A stretch of 64,000 bases of DNA from Vibrio cholerae (GTDB lineage: Bacteria; Actinomycetota; Actinomycetes; Actinomycetales; Micrococcaceae). Positions 1 through 8,875 of this stretch are shown piece by piece (within the stretch, counting starts at the first letter, position 1; each line of letters opens with the position of its first letter). Made by a program: the position numbers and the translations under genes. The notes beneath the pieces are model-generated. The model did not search any database. It was not told where the DNA came from and was given only the letters and a program-made list of their open reading frames with translations. Location of the stretch: positions 1 to 64,000 of the forward strand of contig WNZI01000010.1 in assembly GCA_009728235.1 (NCBI GenBank). The letters run 5' to 3'.

Positions 1-48
1 AGCCCCGTCCATCGTGCCGACGACTGCGGCATTCGCGGTCTCACTCAT
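1..48 (-). CDS. N-terminus of an unidentified protein, cut by the window edge
   Basis: An ATG at 48 opens a leftward frame of 16 codons (begins MSETANAAVV) that runs off the window. A plausible ribosome site (AAGGA) lies about nine bases upstream. Too little sequence is present to name a family. The alternative is a chance open frame. Confidence 0.4.
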   Translation of the reverse strand, partial: MSETANAAVVGTMDGA

Positions 49-468
49 GGTTCTGGTCCTTCGATGCTGGATCTGGCTGGGGCGGCATATCGTCCGCCGA
101 GGATCCTCCTGTCCGCGCGCGCTGCTCCGCCGCGACGCAACGTGGGGATGTCGAGGAGGTGTAGCAGCGCGGGGACCGCGGGTTCGGGCGTCGGCGATCG
201 ACTGCAGCGCTGAAGGAGGAGAACCCGTCTGTGGAGTGGGAGAGCGCTCCTGGCAGGGAGGGCTCTACGGAACAGATCCTACGGTGTAGACGAACAGGTA
301 GCAAGTCGGCTTACTACCTCGGCGGGACGCTCGCTCACCTGACGGATGCGAGCATCCTGCGCGGGACAGACGAACCACCTTCTCCTGCGGGGAAGACGTG
401 GTTCGTCGATCAGGCCGGTACCACGGGCCACTGCGCCCGCACCGGCCCACCGGCAGGGTGCAGCTCTC
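49..468. other. Gene-free stretch
   Basis: No frame here has convincing coding character: the open frames on both strands are Arg/Pro/Ser-rich, typical of non-coding GC-rich DNA. It holds a perfect 10-bp-arm inverted repeat at 369-407 and a short palindrome at 344-357. It separates the 3' end of the SRPBCC gene from the edge gene. Confidence 0.5.
369..407 (-). terminator. Hairpin downstream of SRPBCC gene 1
   Basis: Arms GACGAACCAC and GTGGTTCGTC pair perfectly around a 19-base loop, about 60 bases beyond the stop of the leftward SRPBCC gene. There is no clear U-tract, so terminator function is inferred from position only. Confidence 0.35.
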
Positions 469-1307
469 CTAGAAAGCCTCGCCCGCTGCGCGGTCCGTGT
501 GCTGCCGCGGGTCCTCCGGGGAGGCATCCCCGGAGCCGGCCCCCTCTGCGGCGGAGCCCGGAAGAGTGGGGTCCTCGCCCTCGACGGGCAGCAGGGTGCT
601 TGCGGTGCTGGGTGAGAGGATGCTGTCCTCGGCCGCGTAGCTCTCCGACACGGAATCGACAGCGGGAGTCAGGGTGACGTCAGCCCCCACCTCCGAGGCC
701 TCGTCGTGGTTCTTCCGGCCGCCGCTACCCCGGCGACGGCAGCGGCGGCGGCGAGCCCGACGCCGGCGACGACCTTGGCCGACACTCCTGCCCTGCCGCT
801 GTCACCGCTGGAAGCGGCAGCGGCGTCGACCCCGGGGTTCCCGGTCGGGATGCCGGATCCCACCGTTCCGCGCCAGGCGCCGGTCGCATAGCCCTCGTCC
901 TCGATGAATGCCTTGAACCGATTCAGGTCCGCCTCCGCCTGGTTCTCGACCACATTGAGCTTGTCGCCGATCGTCTCCACCACACCCTCGGGCGCGTACT
1001 CGAGGACGAGGCGGATCTGCGTCTGTCCGCCACCGACGTCCTCGAAGGAGACCGCACCCGCGTTCGTCGCCCCTTCCGTGGCGGCCCAGGACACCTTCGT
1101 GTCGGGCACCTGCTCGAGGATGACCGCGTCCCACTCGCGACGGACACCACCGATCTCCACGATCCAGTTCAGCCGCTCGTCGTCGAGCTGCGTGACCTTC
1201 GTGACACCACCCATGAAGTGGGGGAACTCCTCGAACTGGGTCCACTGGTTGTAGGCGATGCTGACCGGGACGTTGACCAGGATGTTCTTCTCGACCTTCG
1301 TGCTCAT
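469..1307 (-). pseudogene. SRPBCC-family (cyclase/dehydrase-like) protein 1, frameshifted as sequenced
   Basis: Residues 1 to about 150 form an SRPBCC (START-like) domain, a hydrophobic-pocket fold; the opening MSTKVEKN and the motif WTQFEEFPHFMGG match the paralogue at 11203-12051. An Ala/Gly/Val-rich hydrophobic segment follows, and then an acidic tail in another frame. The first frame breaks after the hydrophobic segment (stop near 669), while the adjacent frame (690 to 469) continues with an acidic tail like the paralogue's. One extra base near 709-713 would give 279 residues against 282 in the paralogue. The start has GGAG six bases upstream. The hydrophobic segment suggests membrane association. 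The ligand is unknown, and the break is more likely a sequencing deletion than decay. Confidence 0.75.
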
Positions 1308-1340
1308 GGCGTCTCCTTCGGGTACGGACTACGGATGGTT

Positions 1341-1380
1341 CCGTCAGCTGACGGCATCAACCATCAGCCTGCTTAGTATA
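1341..1380 (-). promoter_or_regulatory. Promoter region of SRPBCC gene 1 with a dyad
   Basis: On the minus strand TATACT (1380-1375) is a good -10 box. Just downstream lies CAGGCTGATGG and a perfect 14-base palindrome, CCGTCAGCTGACGG (1341-1354). The paralogue at 12051 has the same layout (TATGCT, AGCATGCTGATG, then an 8-bp dyad), so this is probably a shared control site. Confidence 0.5.
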
Positions 1381-1474
1381 GCGCGGCCGGTGGTGTGACG
1401 ACCGTCGGCACCGGGCGGACGGGGCACCGCGGGCCCGCCCGCAGTCCGGCGGCTCACTCGCCTACGATGAATCC

Positions 1475-2521
1475 ATGACTTTTCACCCTGCTGATGACCG
1501 TTACGAGAAGATGCCGTACCGCCGTGTGGGAAGGAGTGGTCTGCAGTTGCCCGCGGTGTCTCTGGGCCTCTGGCACAACTTCGGTGACGACAAGGCCTTC
1601 GCCACGCAGCGGGACATCCTGCGGCGGGCGTTCGATCTCGGCGTCACGCACTTCGACCTCGCCAACAACTACGGCCCGCCGTACGGGAGTGCCGAGACGA
1701 ACTTCGGGCGGCATCTGAAGGACGACTTCCGGCCGTTCCGTGACGAGCTGGTGATCTCGACCAAGGCCGGGTACGACATGTGGCCCGGCCCGTACGGGAA
1801 TCTCGGGTCGCGGAAGTACCTGCTCGCGAGCCTGGACCAGTCGCTGGACCGGATGGGCCTCGACTACGTCGACATCTTCTACAGCCACCGGCCGGATCCG
1901 GAGACCCCGTTGGAGGAGACGATGGGCGCCCTGGACACCGCCGTGCGGTCGGGGCGGGCCCTCTACGCGGGGATCAGTTCCTACTCGCCGGAGCGGACGC
2001 TGGAGGCCGCGGCGATCCTGGCGGATCTCGGTACCCCGCTGCTGATCCATCAGCCGTCCTACTCGATGCTGAACCGGTGGACGGAGAACGGGGAGCCGAA
2101 CCTGTTCGAGGCCTTGGAGCAGGTGGGGGCCGGCTCGATCGCGTTCTCGCCTTTGGCCCAGGGGCTGCTGACCGGTAGGTACCTCCACGGGATTCCCGAG
2201 GATTCCCGGGCAGCGGCCCACAAGTCGCTGGACGCAGGGCAGCTCAGCGAGGAGAACCTGGAGCGCATCCGGGGTCTGAACGCTATCGCAGAGGGTCGTG
2301 GGCAGAGCCTGGCACAACTGGCGATCGCGTGGATCCTGCGCCCGCAGGTGAAGGGGACCCCGGTCACGTCGGCGTTGATCGGCGCCTCGAGCGTCACCCA
2401 GTTGGAGGACACCCTGGCCGCCGTGGGCAATCTCGACTTCACGTCGGAGGAGTTGCACGCCATCGACGAGTTCGCCGTCGAATCCGACATCAACCTCTGG
2501 GCCGGCGCCCTCGAGGCCTGA
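1475..2521 (+). CDS. Aldo/keto reductase, YghZ/Gpr-like
   Basis: A 348-residue NADPH-dependent aldo/keto reductase of the class that reduces L-glyceraldehyde 3-phosphate, methylglyoxal and similar aldehydes. Visible features are HFDLANNYGPPYGSAE (catalytic Asp and Tyr), STKAGYDMWPGPYG (catalytic Lys), YSHRPDP (catalytic His) and the C-terminal cofactor-binding stretch ALIGASS. Length is typical. TACGAT lies six bases before the ATG, so the mRNA is probably leaderless. Its TGA shares a base with the ATG of the GNAT gene that follows (TGATG), implying coupled translation. The actual substrate cannot be told from sequence. Confidence 0.9.
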   Translation: MTFHPADDRYEKMPYRRVGRSGLQLPAVSLGLWHNFGDDKAFATQRDILRRAFDLGVTHFDLANNYGPPYGSAETNFGRHLKDDFRPFRDELVISTKAGYDMWPGPYGNLGSRKYLLASLDQSLDRMGLDYVDIFYSHRPDPETPLEETMGALDTAVRSGRALYAGISSYSPERTLEAAAILADLGTPLLIHQPSYSMLNRWTENGEPNLFEALEQVGAGSIAFSPLAQGLLTGRYLHGIPEDSRAAAHKSLDAGQLSEENLERIRGLNAIAEGRGQSLAQLAIAWILRPQVKGTPVTSALIGASSVTQLEDTLAAVGNLDFTSEELHAIDEFAVESDINLWAGALEA

Positions 2522-3066
2522 TGCTGGAGTTCCGGACGGCAGTGCCCGAGGACTGGCCTGCCATCTGGGACATCATGGAACCGGTGATCCGGGCGGGGGA
2601 GACCTATTGCTGGGACACCACGAAGAGCGAGGACGCAGCCCGGCGTGAATGGTTGCCCGGCCCGACGGGCAGCGATCCCACGCTGTCCGTCGTCGTCGCC
2701 GTCGAGGCGGAGACGACGCCGGGGACAGGGCACACCGGGGGCTCCGGGCCCGCTCGCATCGTCGGAACCGCACAGGTGCACGCGAACCGCGGCGGGAACG
2801 GTGCCCACGTGGCCAACGCCTCCTTCCTCGTCGCCGTCAACGCCGGGGGGAGGGGCGTGGGCAGGGCCCTCGCCCGACACGTCCTGGACCGGGCGCGCTC
2901 GGAGGGCTACACCGCCATGCAGTTCAACGCCGTCGTCGAGACGAACGCGCGGGCCGTGGCGCTGTGGACCTCGCTCGGCTTCTCCATCGTCGGTACCGTG
3001 CCCGGTGCTTTCCTCCACCCCGAGGCAGGGCCGACGGGACTCCACGTGATGCATCGCTTCCTGTAG
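2521..3066 (+). CDS. GNAT N-acetyltransferase, phosphinothricin-acetyltransferase-like
   Basis: 181 residues from the overlapping ATG at 2521. The opening TAVPEDWPAIWDIMEPVI and the block GGRGVGRALARHVLDRARSEGY (acetyl-CoA binding), followed by NARAVALWTSLGFSIVGTVPGAF, are the hallmarks of the Pat/YncA-like GNAT branch. These enzymes acetylate small amines such as phosphinothricin or methionine derivatives; the natural substrate is unknown here. Cotranscribed with the reductase upstream, but no metabolic link is evident. Confidence 0.85.
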   Translation: MLEFRTAVPEDWPAIWDIMEPVIRAGETYCWDTTKSEDAARREWLPGPTGSDPTLSVVVAVEAETTPGTGHTGGSGPARIVGTAQVHANRGGNGAHVANASFLVAVNAGGRGVGRALARHVLDRARSEGYTAMQFNAVVETNARAVALWTSLGFSIVGTVPGAFLHPEAGPTGLHVMHRFL

Positions 3067-3108
3067 CCCCTGGTGTCGAAGGCAGGCTTCGAGGACCAGA
3101 ATGGGGAC

Positions 3109-3912
3109 ATGACGATGACTGCGACGCTCCATGATCCGCTGCTCGGCGCCTGGGCCACGCTGGGTGAACCCCGCCTGGCCAACGAACTCGCGCAGTCCGG
3201 TCTCAGCTGGGTGGGGCTCGACGCGCAGCACGGCCACTTCGACGACCGGTCCGTGCGTGAGACCCTCGGCTACCAGCCCGTCTCTGCCGCGCCCCGCCTG
3301 GTGCGGGTCGCCTCGAACAGCGCCATGCTCATCGGGCGGGCGCTCGATGCAGGGGCTGACGGCGTGATCGTCCCCCTCGTCAGCACGGTCGCCGACGCGG
3401 AGGCCGCCGTGGCGGCGAGTCACTACCCACCGCACGGTTCGCGAAGCTGGGGGCCCCTGCACGGCAGCCGGCCCGTCCACAGCCCGGGATCCGACGGCGG
3501 TCGGCATCCGGTTCCCCTGTGCTCGGTGATGATCGAGACCGCCGAGGCGCTGGAAGCCGTCGGGGAGATCGCCGCCGTTCCCGGCGTCGACATGATCTTC
3601 GTCGGCCCGTTCGACCTGTCCCTGGCGCTCGGCCTGGATATCGACGAGATGCTCGGATCGCAGGACGTCGACGCGCCGCTCGCCCGGATAGTGCGGGCCT
3701 GCAGCGCCGCCGGGATCGAAGCCGGCGCCTATGCCGGCACTCCGGAGCGGGCCGTGGTTCTCGCTGGCGCGGGCTTCCGGTGGATCGCCTCCACCACGGA
3801 CGTCGGACTCCTGGCCCTCGGCGTCGAGTCGCTAGGCCAACGGCTGTCCGTCGCAGCCGGTCGGGATCAGTCGGTCCAGGACGCCCTCAGGGCCGGGAAG
3901 GCCTCCTCGTAG
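3109..3912 (+). CDS. HpcH/HpaI-family aldolase
   Basis: About 267 residues of a class II pyruvate aldolase (4-hydroxy-2-oxoheptanedioate or 2-keto-3-deoxy-sugar-acid type) that cleaves a hydroxy-oxo acid to pyruvate and an aldehyde with a divalent metal. Seen: GLDAQHGHFDD (the usual D.EH region), GADGVIVPLVS, PLCSVMIETAEAL (metal-binding Glu) and FVGPFDLSLALG (metal-binding Asp). ATG 3109 is chosen over the in-frame GTG at 3073 because GGGG lies just upstream and the protein then starts where family members do. Its last 46 bases overlap the 3' end of the convergent GH4 gene. Confidence 0.85.
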   Translation: MTMTATLHDPLLGAWATLGEPRLANELAQSGLSWVGLDAQHGHFDDRSVRETLGYQPVSAAPRLVRVASNSAMLIGRALDAGADGVIVPLVSTVADAEAAVAASHYPPHGSRSWGPLHGSRPVHSPGSDGGRHPVPLCSVMIETAEALEAVGEIAAVPGVDMIFVGPFDLSLALGLDIDEMLGSQDVDAPLARIVRACSAAGIEAGAYAGTPERAVVLAGAGFRWIASTTDVGLLALGVESLGQRLSVAAGRDQSVQDALRAGKASS

Positions 3913-5240
3913 CCTGCGAGTACCCGTGTGGCCGCATGGAAGGAGTCGACGAGCGGATGCCCGGCGAAGGCGCTGAGGGCCGCGTCCCGGTCCCCGTGCA
4001 CCGCGGCGCGAACGGTCTTCTGTTCGACCGCCTTCACGGCCGCCAGCAGACCCAGGTGATGCGGTGCCACCGGGGCGGTCGGCATGGGTCGCGCGCCCGT
4101 CGCGTCCACGACGGACGGTACCTCGACGACGGCGTCGGCGGGCAGTTCAGGGATGGTCGACCCGTTGCGTACGTTCAGGATCAGCTCCGCTTGCTGCCCC
4201 GTCAGCAACGACCTCATGACCTCGAGGGCAATGCGCTCGTACCCCCCGCCTGCGAGGTCGGCCTCGTCCCGTTCCTCGGCTCCTGAGCGTGCCTCGGCCA
4301 GGTAACCCGACTCGCGTTCGCGCCGGGCGTCCTCCCACGCCGCGAGCGGATCCGGAGCCGCGAGGAGGCGCGGATACAGGCCCTGCTGCTGATCCCGCAG
4401 GATCTCGCCACGCGTCCGGTCGGCAGCGCGGATGGAGCGCAGCGCCTCCCGGTGGAAGTAGTAGTAGAACAGGTACTCGTTCGGTAGGGCTCCCAGGACC
4501 CGCAGGAGGTCCGGTCCGAAGAGGCGGCCCTCCTCGAAACCGGCGAGGCGCAACGGGTCGTCGAGCAGGCCGGGGAGCAGGTCTGCTCCGCCGGCTCCGC
4601 CGTCGAGCCGGCGGAGCCAGCCCAGGTGGTTCAGCCCCACGTAGTCGACGCCCCTGAGCGAACCTCCGAGATCGACGCCGGCAGCGGTGGCCGCCCGGGC
4701 CACGAGTCCCGACGCCGAGTCACAGATGCCGACGACCCTGTGTCCCAGGATCGCGGACACCGCTTCGGTCACCATGCCGGCCGGATTCGTGAAGTTGATC
4801 AGCCACGCATCCGGGGCGACCTCCCGCATCATGCCGGCGATGTGCATCATGTCCGGGATGGAGCGGAGCGCGTAGGAGATTCCTCCGGCTCCGACGGTCT
4901 CCTGCCCGAGCAGTCCGGCGGTCAGCGCCACACGCTCGTCGAGGATCCGGCCCTCAGCGCCTCCACTGCGGACTGCGGCGAACACGATGTCGGCTCCCTG
5001 CAGCGCCCGGTCCAGCCGATCCTCCACCCGGACCACCGGCGCCCCTCGTCCCTCGGGCACCATGGCCTCCAGGACGCGTGCAATGGCCTGCGCGCGTCCC
5101 TGCTGGGTGTCGAGGAGGACGACGTCGGACACCAGGCCCGCGAAGGATCCGCCCGCGAGCGCGCGGTACACCAGCGGCACGCGGAAACCACCGCCACCCA
5201 CGATGACGAGGCGTGCACCGGTTCCCGTTCTGGAGGGCAA
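3867..5240 (-). CDS. Glycoside hydrolase family 4, 6-phospho-beta-glucosidase-like
   Basis: 457 residues of a GH4 enzyme, which hydrolyses (often phosphorylated) glycosides by an NAD+- and Mn2+-dependent oxidation-elimination route. Visible: the dinucleotide motif IVGGGGFRVP near residue 13, the DIVFAAVRSGG block, INFTNPAGMVTEA, the metal-site Cys in VGICDS, and GLNHLGWL. Length is normal for the family. The only start in range is a TTG at 5240 with a weak ribosome site, so the true start is uncertain. It is divergent from a PfkB kinase over 109 bp, a natural pairing for glycoside use. The substrate (gluco- or galacto-, phospho- or not) is unresolved. Confidence 0.87.
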   Translation of the reverse strand: MPSRTGTGARLVIVGGGGFRVPLVYRALAGGSFAGLVSDVVLLDTQQGRAQAIARVLEAMVPEGRGAPVVRVEDRLDRALQGADIVFAAVRSGGAEGRILDERVALTAGLLGQETVGAGGISYALRSIPDMMHIAGMMREVAPDAWLINFTNPAGMVTEAVSAILGHRVVGICDSASGLVARAATAAGVDLGGSLRGVDYVGLNHLGWLRRLDGGAGGADLLPGLLDDPLRLAGFEEGRLFGPDLLRVLGALPNEYLFYYYFHREALRSIRAADRTRGEILRDQQQGLYPRLLAAPDPLAAWEDARRERESGYLAEARSGAEERDEADLAGGGYERIALEVMRSLLTGQQAELILNVRNGSTIPELPADAVVEVPSVVDATGARPMPTAPVAPHHLGLLAAVKAVEQKTVRAAVHGDRDAALSAFAGHPLVDSFHAATRVLAGYEEAFPALRASWTD

Positions 5241-5349
5241 CGCTCGTCCCGCTTTCGCCGTCGTGGTGTCGTGGTGGTCATGGTGATTCGGGTAGCGGCG
5301 CCGTCACCGGCCTGCCCGTGTCCCTCGTCTTGCACGTATTCTGCCGTAC

Positions 5350-6471
5350 ATGTCCCAACAGCACCGCTTCGATCCGCTGGCGGCAACCCGCAGTCCCGAC
5401 GGACCCGAGTTCGATCTCCTGCTCGCCGGGCAGGTGTTCTTCGACATCATCTTCACGGGTCTCGAACACCTCCCGTCCCCGGGCACCGAGGTCTGGACCG
5501 ACGGCATGGGCTCCGGCCCCGGAGGCATCGCGAACCAGGCGATCGCCGCGAGCAGACTCGGTCTCCGCACCACCCTCGCGGCCGCCTTCGGCGATGACGG
5601 GTACGGACAGTTCAACTGGGACGTGCTGCAGGACCAGGAGCAGGTCGACCTCTCGCGCTCCCGCATCTTCGGTCAGTGGCACTCGCCGGTGACGGTGTCC
5701 CTCTCCGTACACCAGGACCGGTCCATGATCACGCACGGGCATCCGTCACCGCTCCGGGCCTCCGAGCTCATCGGCGAACCGCCGTCGTGCCGGGCGGCCG
5801 TCGTGGGGGTGGAGCAGGAGGTGGAACCCTGGGCGCGCGCGGCAGCGGGGAGCGGCACCAAGCTCTTCGGCGATGTGGGCTGGGATCCGGCGGGGGAGTG
5901 GGCTCCGGAGACGCTGGCCTCCCTCCAGCACTTCTACGCCTTCATGCCGAACGCCGCCGAGGCGATGGCGTACACCAGGACCGACGATCCGTGGGCGGCC
6001 CTGTACTCGCTGGCCGATCGCGTTCCGGTGGCCGTGGTGACCGTGGGACAGCAGGGTGCCATGGCCATCGACTCGCTCACGGGGGAGGAGGAGTGGGTGC
6101 CGGCACTTCCCGTGTCCGCCTACGATCCGACGGGCGCCGGTGACTGCTTCGGCGCCGCGTTCGTGATGGCCGACCTCGCGGGATTTCCACTGGCCGACCG
6201 CCTCAGCTTCGCCAATCTCTGCGCCTCGCTCTCGGTGCAGCACGTCGGAGGTTCGCTGGCTGCGCCGGGCTGGGGGGATATCGCGGACTGGTGGCACAGG
6301 GTCAGCACGGGCCGCGACGGCGTGCGGAAGCAGTGGCTGCGCCGGTATGCGTTCCTCGAGGACCTGGTCTCCGACGTGCCGACGGAAGCCGTGCGCCGGG
6401 CGACGGCGACGATCGCCCGGCACTCCGACGCCTCGCCGTCCTCGCGGGCGCCCGATGCCATGCCGCGCTGA
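5350..6471 (+). CDS. PfkB-family carbohydrate kinase
   Basis: 373 residues of the ribokinase-like fold. An early glycine-rich substrate site (GSGPGGIANQAIAASRLG) and the late ATP/anion-hole signature DPTGAGDCFGAAF with catalytic Asp are both present. The enzyme phosphorylates a sugar or sugar acid, and its placement beside the GH4 enzyme suggests it acts on a liberated sugar. TATTCT ends seven bases before the ATG, indicating a leaderless transcript. The C-terminal 60 residues (WWHRV onward) extend past the usual domain. Confidence 0.88.
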   Translation: MSQQHRFDPLAATRSPDGPEFDLLLAGQVFFDIIFTGLEHLPSPGTEVWTDGMGSGPGGIANQAIAASRLGLRTTLAAAFGDDGYGQFNWDVLQDQEQVDLSRSRIFGQWHSPVTVSLSVHQDRSMITHGHPSPLRASELIGEPPSCRAAVVGVEQEVEPWARAAAGSGTKLFGDVGWDPAGEWAPETLASLQHFYAFMPNAAEAMAYTRTDDPWAALYSLADRVPVAVVTVGQQGAMAIDSLTGEEEWVPALPVSAYDPTGAGDCFGAAFVMADLAGFPLADRLSFANLCASLSVQHVGGSLAAPGWGDIADWWHRVSTGRDGVRKQWLRRYAFLEDLVSDVPTEAVRRATATIARHSDASPSSRAPDAMPR

Positions 6472-6475
6472 GGGT

Positions 6476-7063
6476 TCACCCCCGGCGACCGATCGTTTGC
6501 CCGACCCACCGGGCGTAGCGCGCCCAGGGGTCGTCCACGCCTGCCGAGAGGCGGTCTATGTGCTCCTCGAGAGCGGACGATGCGCCGAACCACTCCGAGC
6601 GGCCCAGCCGCGATGAAGCGAACTCCTGGTGCCGCCGGTGCTCCACCAGCCGGTCGCCCTGTTCGAAGGCCAGCAACTCCTCGTGCCAGAGCCGGCCGAG
6701 GCGTTGGCGGGGATTCGCCGTCGTACCGATCTTGATGCGGTCCCTGAACCGGATGTAGTAGACGACGTCCACGCGCGGTGCCGGCAGGCCGTCGTCCGGC
6801 GTGTCCCCGAGGCGCCATTCGCACGCTGCGCACACCCAGCCGGAGGGGTAACGGACACCCAGCGTCGATCCGCAGAGCGGGCAGGCGCCGGGCAGCACAT
6901 CCGGTACGCCGAACTCGCCCTCCGCCCAGTCGACGACGGCGGCCAGGTGTGCGGGGCACAGCGGGAAGGGGGAACCGCCCGCGGCAGCATTGCAGGGAGT
7001 GCAGTCCTCGTCGAACATCGAGCATCGTCCATCGCCCCGCCCCGGAAACATCACGTGGCCCAT
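6476..7063 (-). CDS. GIY-YIG nuclease-family protein (T5orf172/MUG113-like)
   Basis: About 195 residues. The N-terminal half carries paired cysteines (CTPC, then C..C in ACPLCGS and VCAACEW), which suggests a zinc ribbon. The C-terminal half has VVYYIRFRDRIKIGTTANPRQRLG and HRRHQEFASSRLGRSEWF, the GIY-YIG core with its Arg and Glu. The start at 7063 has GGGAGG close upstream; an ATG at 7018 is also possible. Related proteins are often unassigned or phage- and mobile-element-linked; no mobile context is visible here. Function unknown, possibly DNA processing. Confidence 0.72.
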   Translation of the reverse strand: MGHVMFPGRGDGRCSMFDEDCTPCNAAAGGSPFPLCPAHLAAVVDWAEGEFGVPDVLPGACPLCGSTLGVRYPSGWVCAACEWRLGDTPDDGLPAPRVDVVYYIRFRDRIKIGTTANPRQRLGRLWHEELLAFEQGDRLVEHRRHQEFASSRLGRSEWFGASSALEEHIDRLSAGVDDPWARYARWVGQTIGRRG

Positions 7064-7167
7064 CCTGCCTCCCGCCGCCGACGCTCCGTGGACAGCACGC
7101 AGGAGCGGTCGCCGGACGAAGGCCCGGTACCCGATGCCCTCGGGCCGCAACTGGCAGAATGGGGAGG

Positions 7168-8334
7168 GTGACTTCCTCCGAACGCGCCGCCGAGATCGAC
7201 CTCGACGCCCTGCGGCACAACATCCGGCACCTGCGCGACGTCGCGCATCCGGCCCGGGTGATGGCCGTGGTGAAGGCCGACGCCTACGGCCACGGAGCCG
7301 TGCCGGTGGCCCGGGCCGCGCTCGAGGCCGGAGCGGCGTGGCTCGGGGTGGCACACATCGGCGAGGGGGTGGAGCTGCGCCGGGCGGGCATCGAGGCACC
7401 CATCCTCGCCTGGCTGCACAGCCCCGGCTCCGACTTCACCGCCGCCGTCGAGCACGGGCTCGACCTCGGCATCTCGGGGTGGGAACTGGAGTACATCGTC
7501 GCCGCCGCCCGTGAGCTGGAGCGGCCTGCGATCGTGCACCTGAAGATCGACACCGGACTCGGGCGCAACGGCTGCCCACCGGAGAAGTGGGACGACCTGC
7601 TGAGCCGGGCCGTGGAGTACCAGGAGGAGGGACTGATCCGCGTCGTCGGGATCTTCTCCCACCTCGCGGTCGCCGACGAACCCGCACGCCCCGAGACGGA
7701 CCTGCAGGTGCGGTCGTTCCGCGAGGCCGTGGCCGCTGCGGAGAACGCAGGGATCGACGTCGAGGTACGGCATCTGGCGAACACCCCCGCGACGTTCTCC
7801 CGGCCGGACTGCCATTTCGACCTCGTGCGCGTGGGCCTCGGGATCTACGGCCTCTCGCCCTTCGCGGACCAGGGTGCGGCCGACCTCGGGCTACGACCCG
7901 TCATGACCCTCAGCACCACGGTCTCCAACTGCAAGGAAGTGCCGGCGGGCCAGGGCGTCTCCTACGGGTACGCCTACCGCACGCAGAAACCCACCACGCT
8001 GGGGCTGATCCCGGTCGGCTACGGGGACGGCGTCCCGCGCATAGCCACGGGCGCTCCCGTCCTCGTGGGTGGCAGGATCTACCCGGTGGTCGGCCGTATC
8101 GCGATGGATCAGCTCGTCATCGACTTCGGTGTGACCGGGCTCGTGGATTCGCCGGACAGCCCGCTCGGGACGCGGGCCGTCCTGTTCGGGGGAGCGGGCG
8201 CCCCCGCCGTGGAGGACTGGGCCGCTGCCGCACAGACCATCAACTACGAGGTGGTCACCCGGATCAGCGACCGCGTGGAGCGGATCTACGTGGAAGCCGC
8301 GAAGGAGGATCGCGCCCATGATGCCGGTGCCTGA
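7168..8334 (+). CDS. alr: Alanine racemase
   Basis: 388 residues; interconverts L- and D-alanine with PLP to feed peptidoglycan. VVKADAYGHG holds the PLP lysine (Lys36), and GVSYGYAY near residue 260 holds the second catalytic base (Tyr). GRIAMDQLVIDF is the conserved C-terminal motif. The GTG at 7168 is preferred: CAGAAT ends seven bases before it, the leaderless spacing seen elsewhere in the window; an in-frame ATG at 7159 is the alternative. It overlaps tsaE by 17 bases and leads the alr-tsaE-tsaB-rimI-tsaD run common in actinobacteria. Confidence 0.95.
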   Translation: MTSSERAAEIDLDALRHNIRHLRDVAHPARVMAVVKADAYGHGAVPVARAALEAGAAWLGVAHIGEGVELRRAGIEAPILAWLHSPGSDFTAAVEHGLDLGISGWELEYIVAAARELERPAIVHLKIDTGLGRNGCPPEKWDDLLSRAVEYQEEGLIRVVGIFSHLAVADEPARPETDLQVRSFREAVAAAENAGIDVEVRHLANTPATFSRPDCHFDLVRVGLGIYGLSPFADQGAADLGLRPVMTLSTTVSNCKEVPAGQGVSYGYAYRTQKPTTLGLIPVGYGDGVPRIATGAPVLVGGRIYPVVGRIAMDQLVIDFGVTGLVDSPDSPLGTRAVLFGGAGAPAVEDWAAAAQTINYEVVTRISDRVERIYVEAAKEDRAHDAGA

Positions 8335-8866
8335 GTGGAGCGAGACGCACGACGTCGGGTCGGCCGCAGAGCTGCAACTCCTCGCCGCCAAGCTCGCCGC
8401 GACGCTCCGCCCGGGGGACCTGCTCGTCCTGTCGGGCGAGTTGGGAGCCGGCAAGACCACGTTCACGCAGGGACTCGGGCGCGGGCTCGGAGTCCGCGAC
8501 CGCATCATCTCGCCGACCTTCGTGCTCGTCCGGCAGCACCCCGCCGCCGGCGGGGGTCCCGGCCTCGTCCATGTCGATGCATATCGGCTGGAGAGCGCGG
8601 CCGCCGTCGACGACCTCGACCTGGAAGCGACGATGGCGACCAACGTCACAGTCATCGAGTGGGGTGCCGGGCGCGTGGAACACCTGACCGACAGCCGCCT
8701 CCGGATCGACATCTCCAGGCCGCTCGGAGCCGGTTCGGGCGATCCGGCCACGGGCGCGCCGACCACCGAGTTCGACGACGACGGCGTGGACGAACTGCGC
8801 ACGGTCACCATCACCGGCTTCGGTCCGCGCTGGCGCGGGCGACGGATTGCACCCGCCCTCGACTAG
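8318..8866 (+). CDS. tsaE: tRNA t6A synthesis ATPase TsaE
   Basis: 182 residues of the P-loop ATPase that works with TsaB and TsaD to add threonylcarbamoyl to A37 of ANN-decoding tRNAs. The Walker A is GELGAGKTTF (residues 40-49); SPTFVLV and HVDAYRL are the family motifs, and VIEWG is near the C-terminal end of the domain. A C-terminal extension of about 50 residues is acidic and then basic, without recognisable features. Two ATGs (8318 and 8321) are possible, with GGAGG about ten bases upstream. Confidence 0.93.
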   Translation: MMPVPEWSETHDVGSAAELQLLAAKLAATLRPGDLLVLSGELGAGKTTFTQGLGRGLGVRDRIISPTFVLVRQHPAAGGGPGLVHVDAYRLESAAAVDDLDLEATMATNVTVIEWGAGRVEHLTDSRLRIDISRPLGAGSGDPATGAPTTEFDDDGVDELRTVTITGFGPRWRGRRIAPALD

Positions 8867-8875
8867 GCTGGACCG

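Noticed and set aside
2059-3507. A 482-codon leftward open frame
   Set aside because: It crosses the reductase, GNAT and aldolase genes on the other strand and has no recognisable motif.
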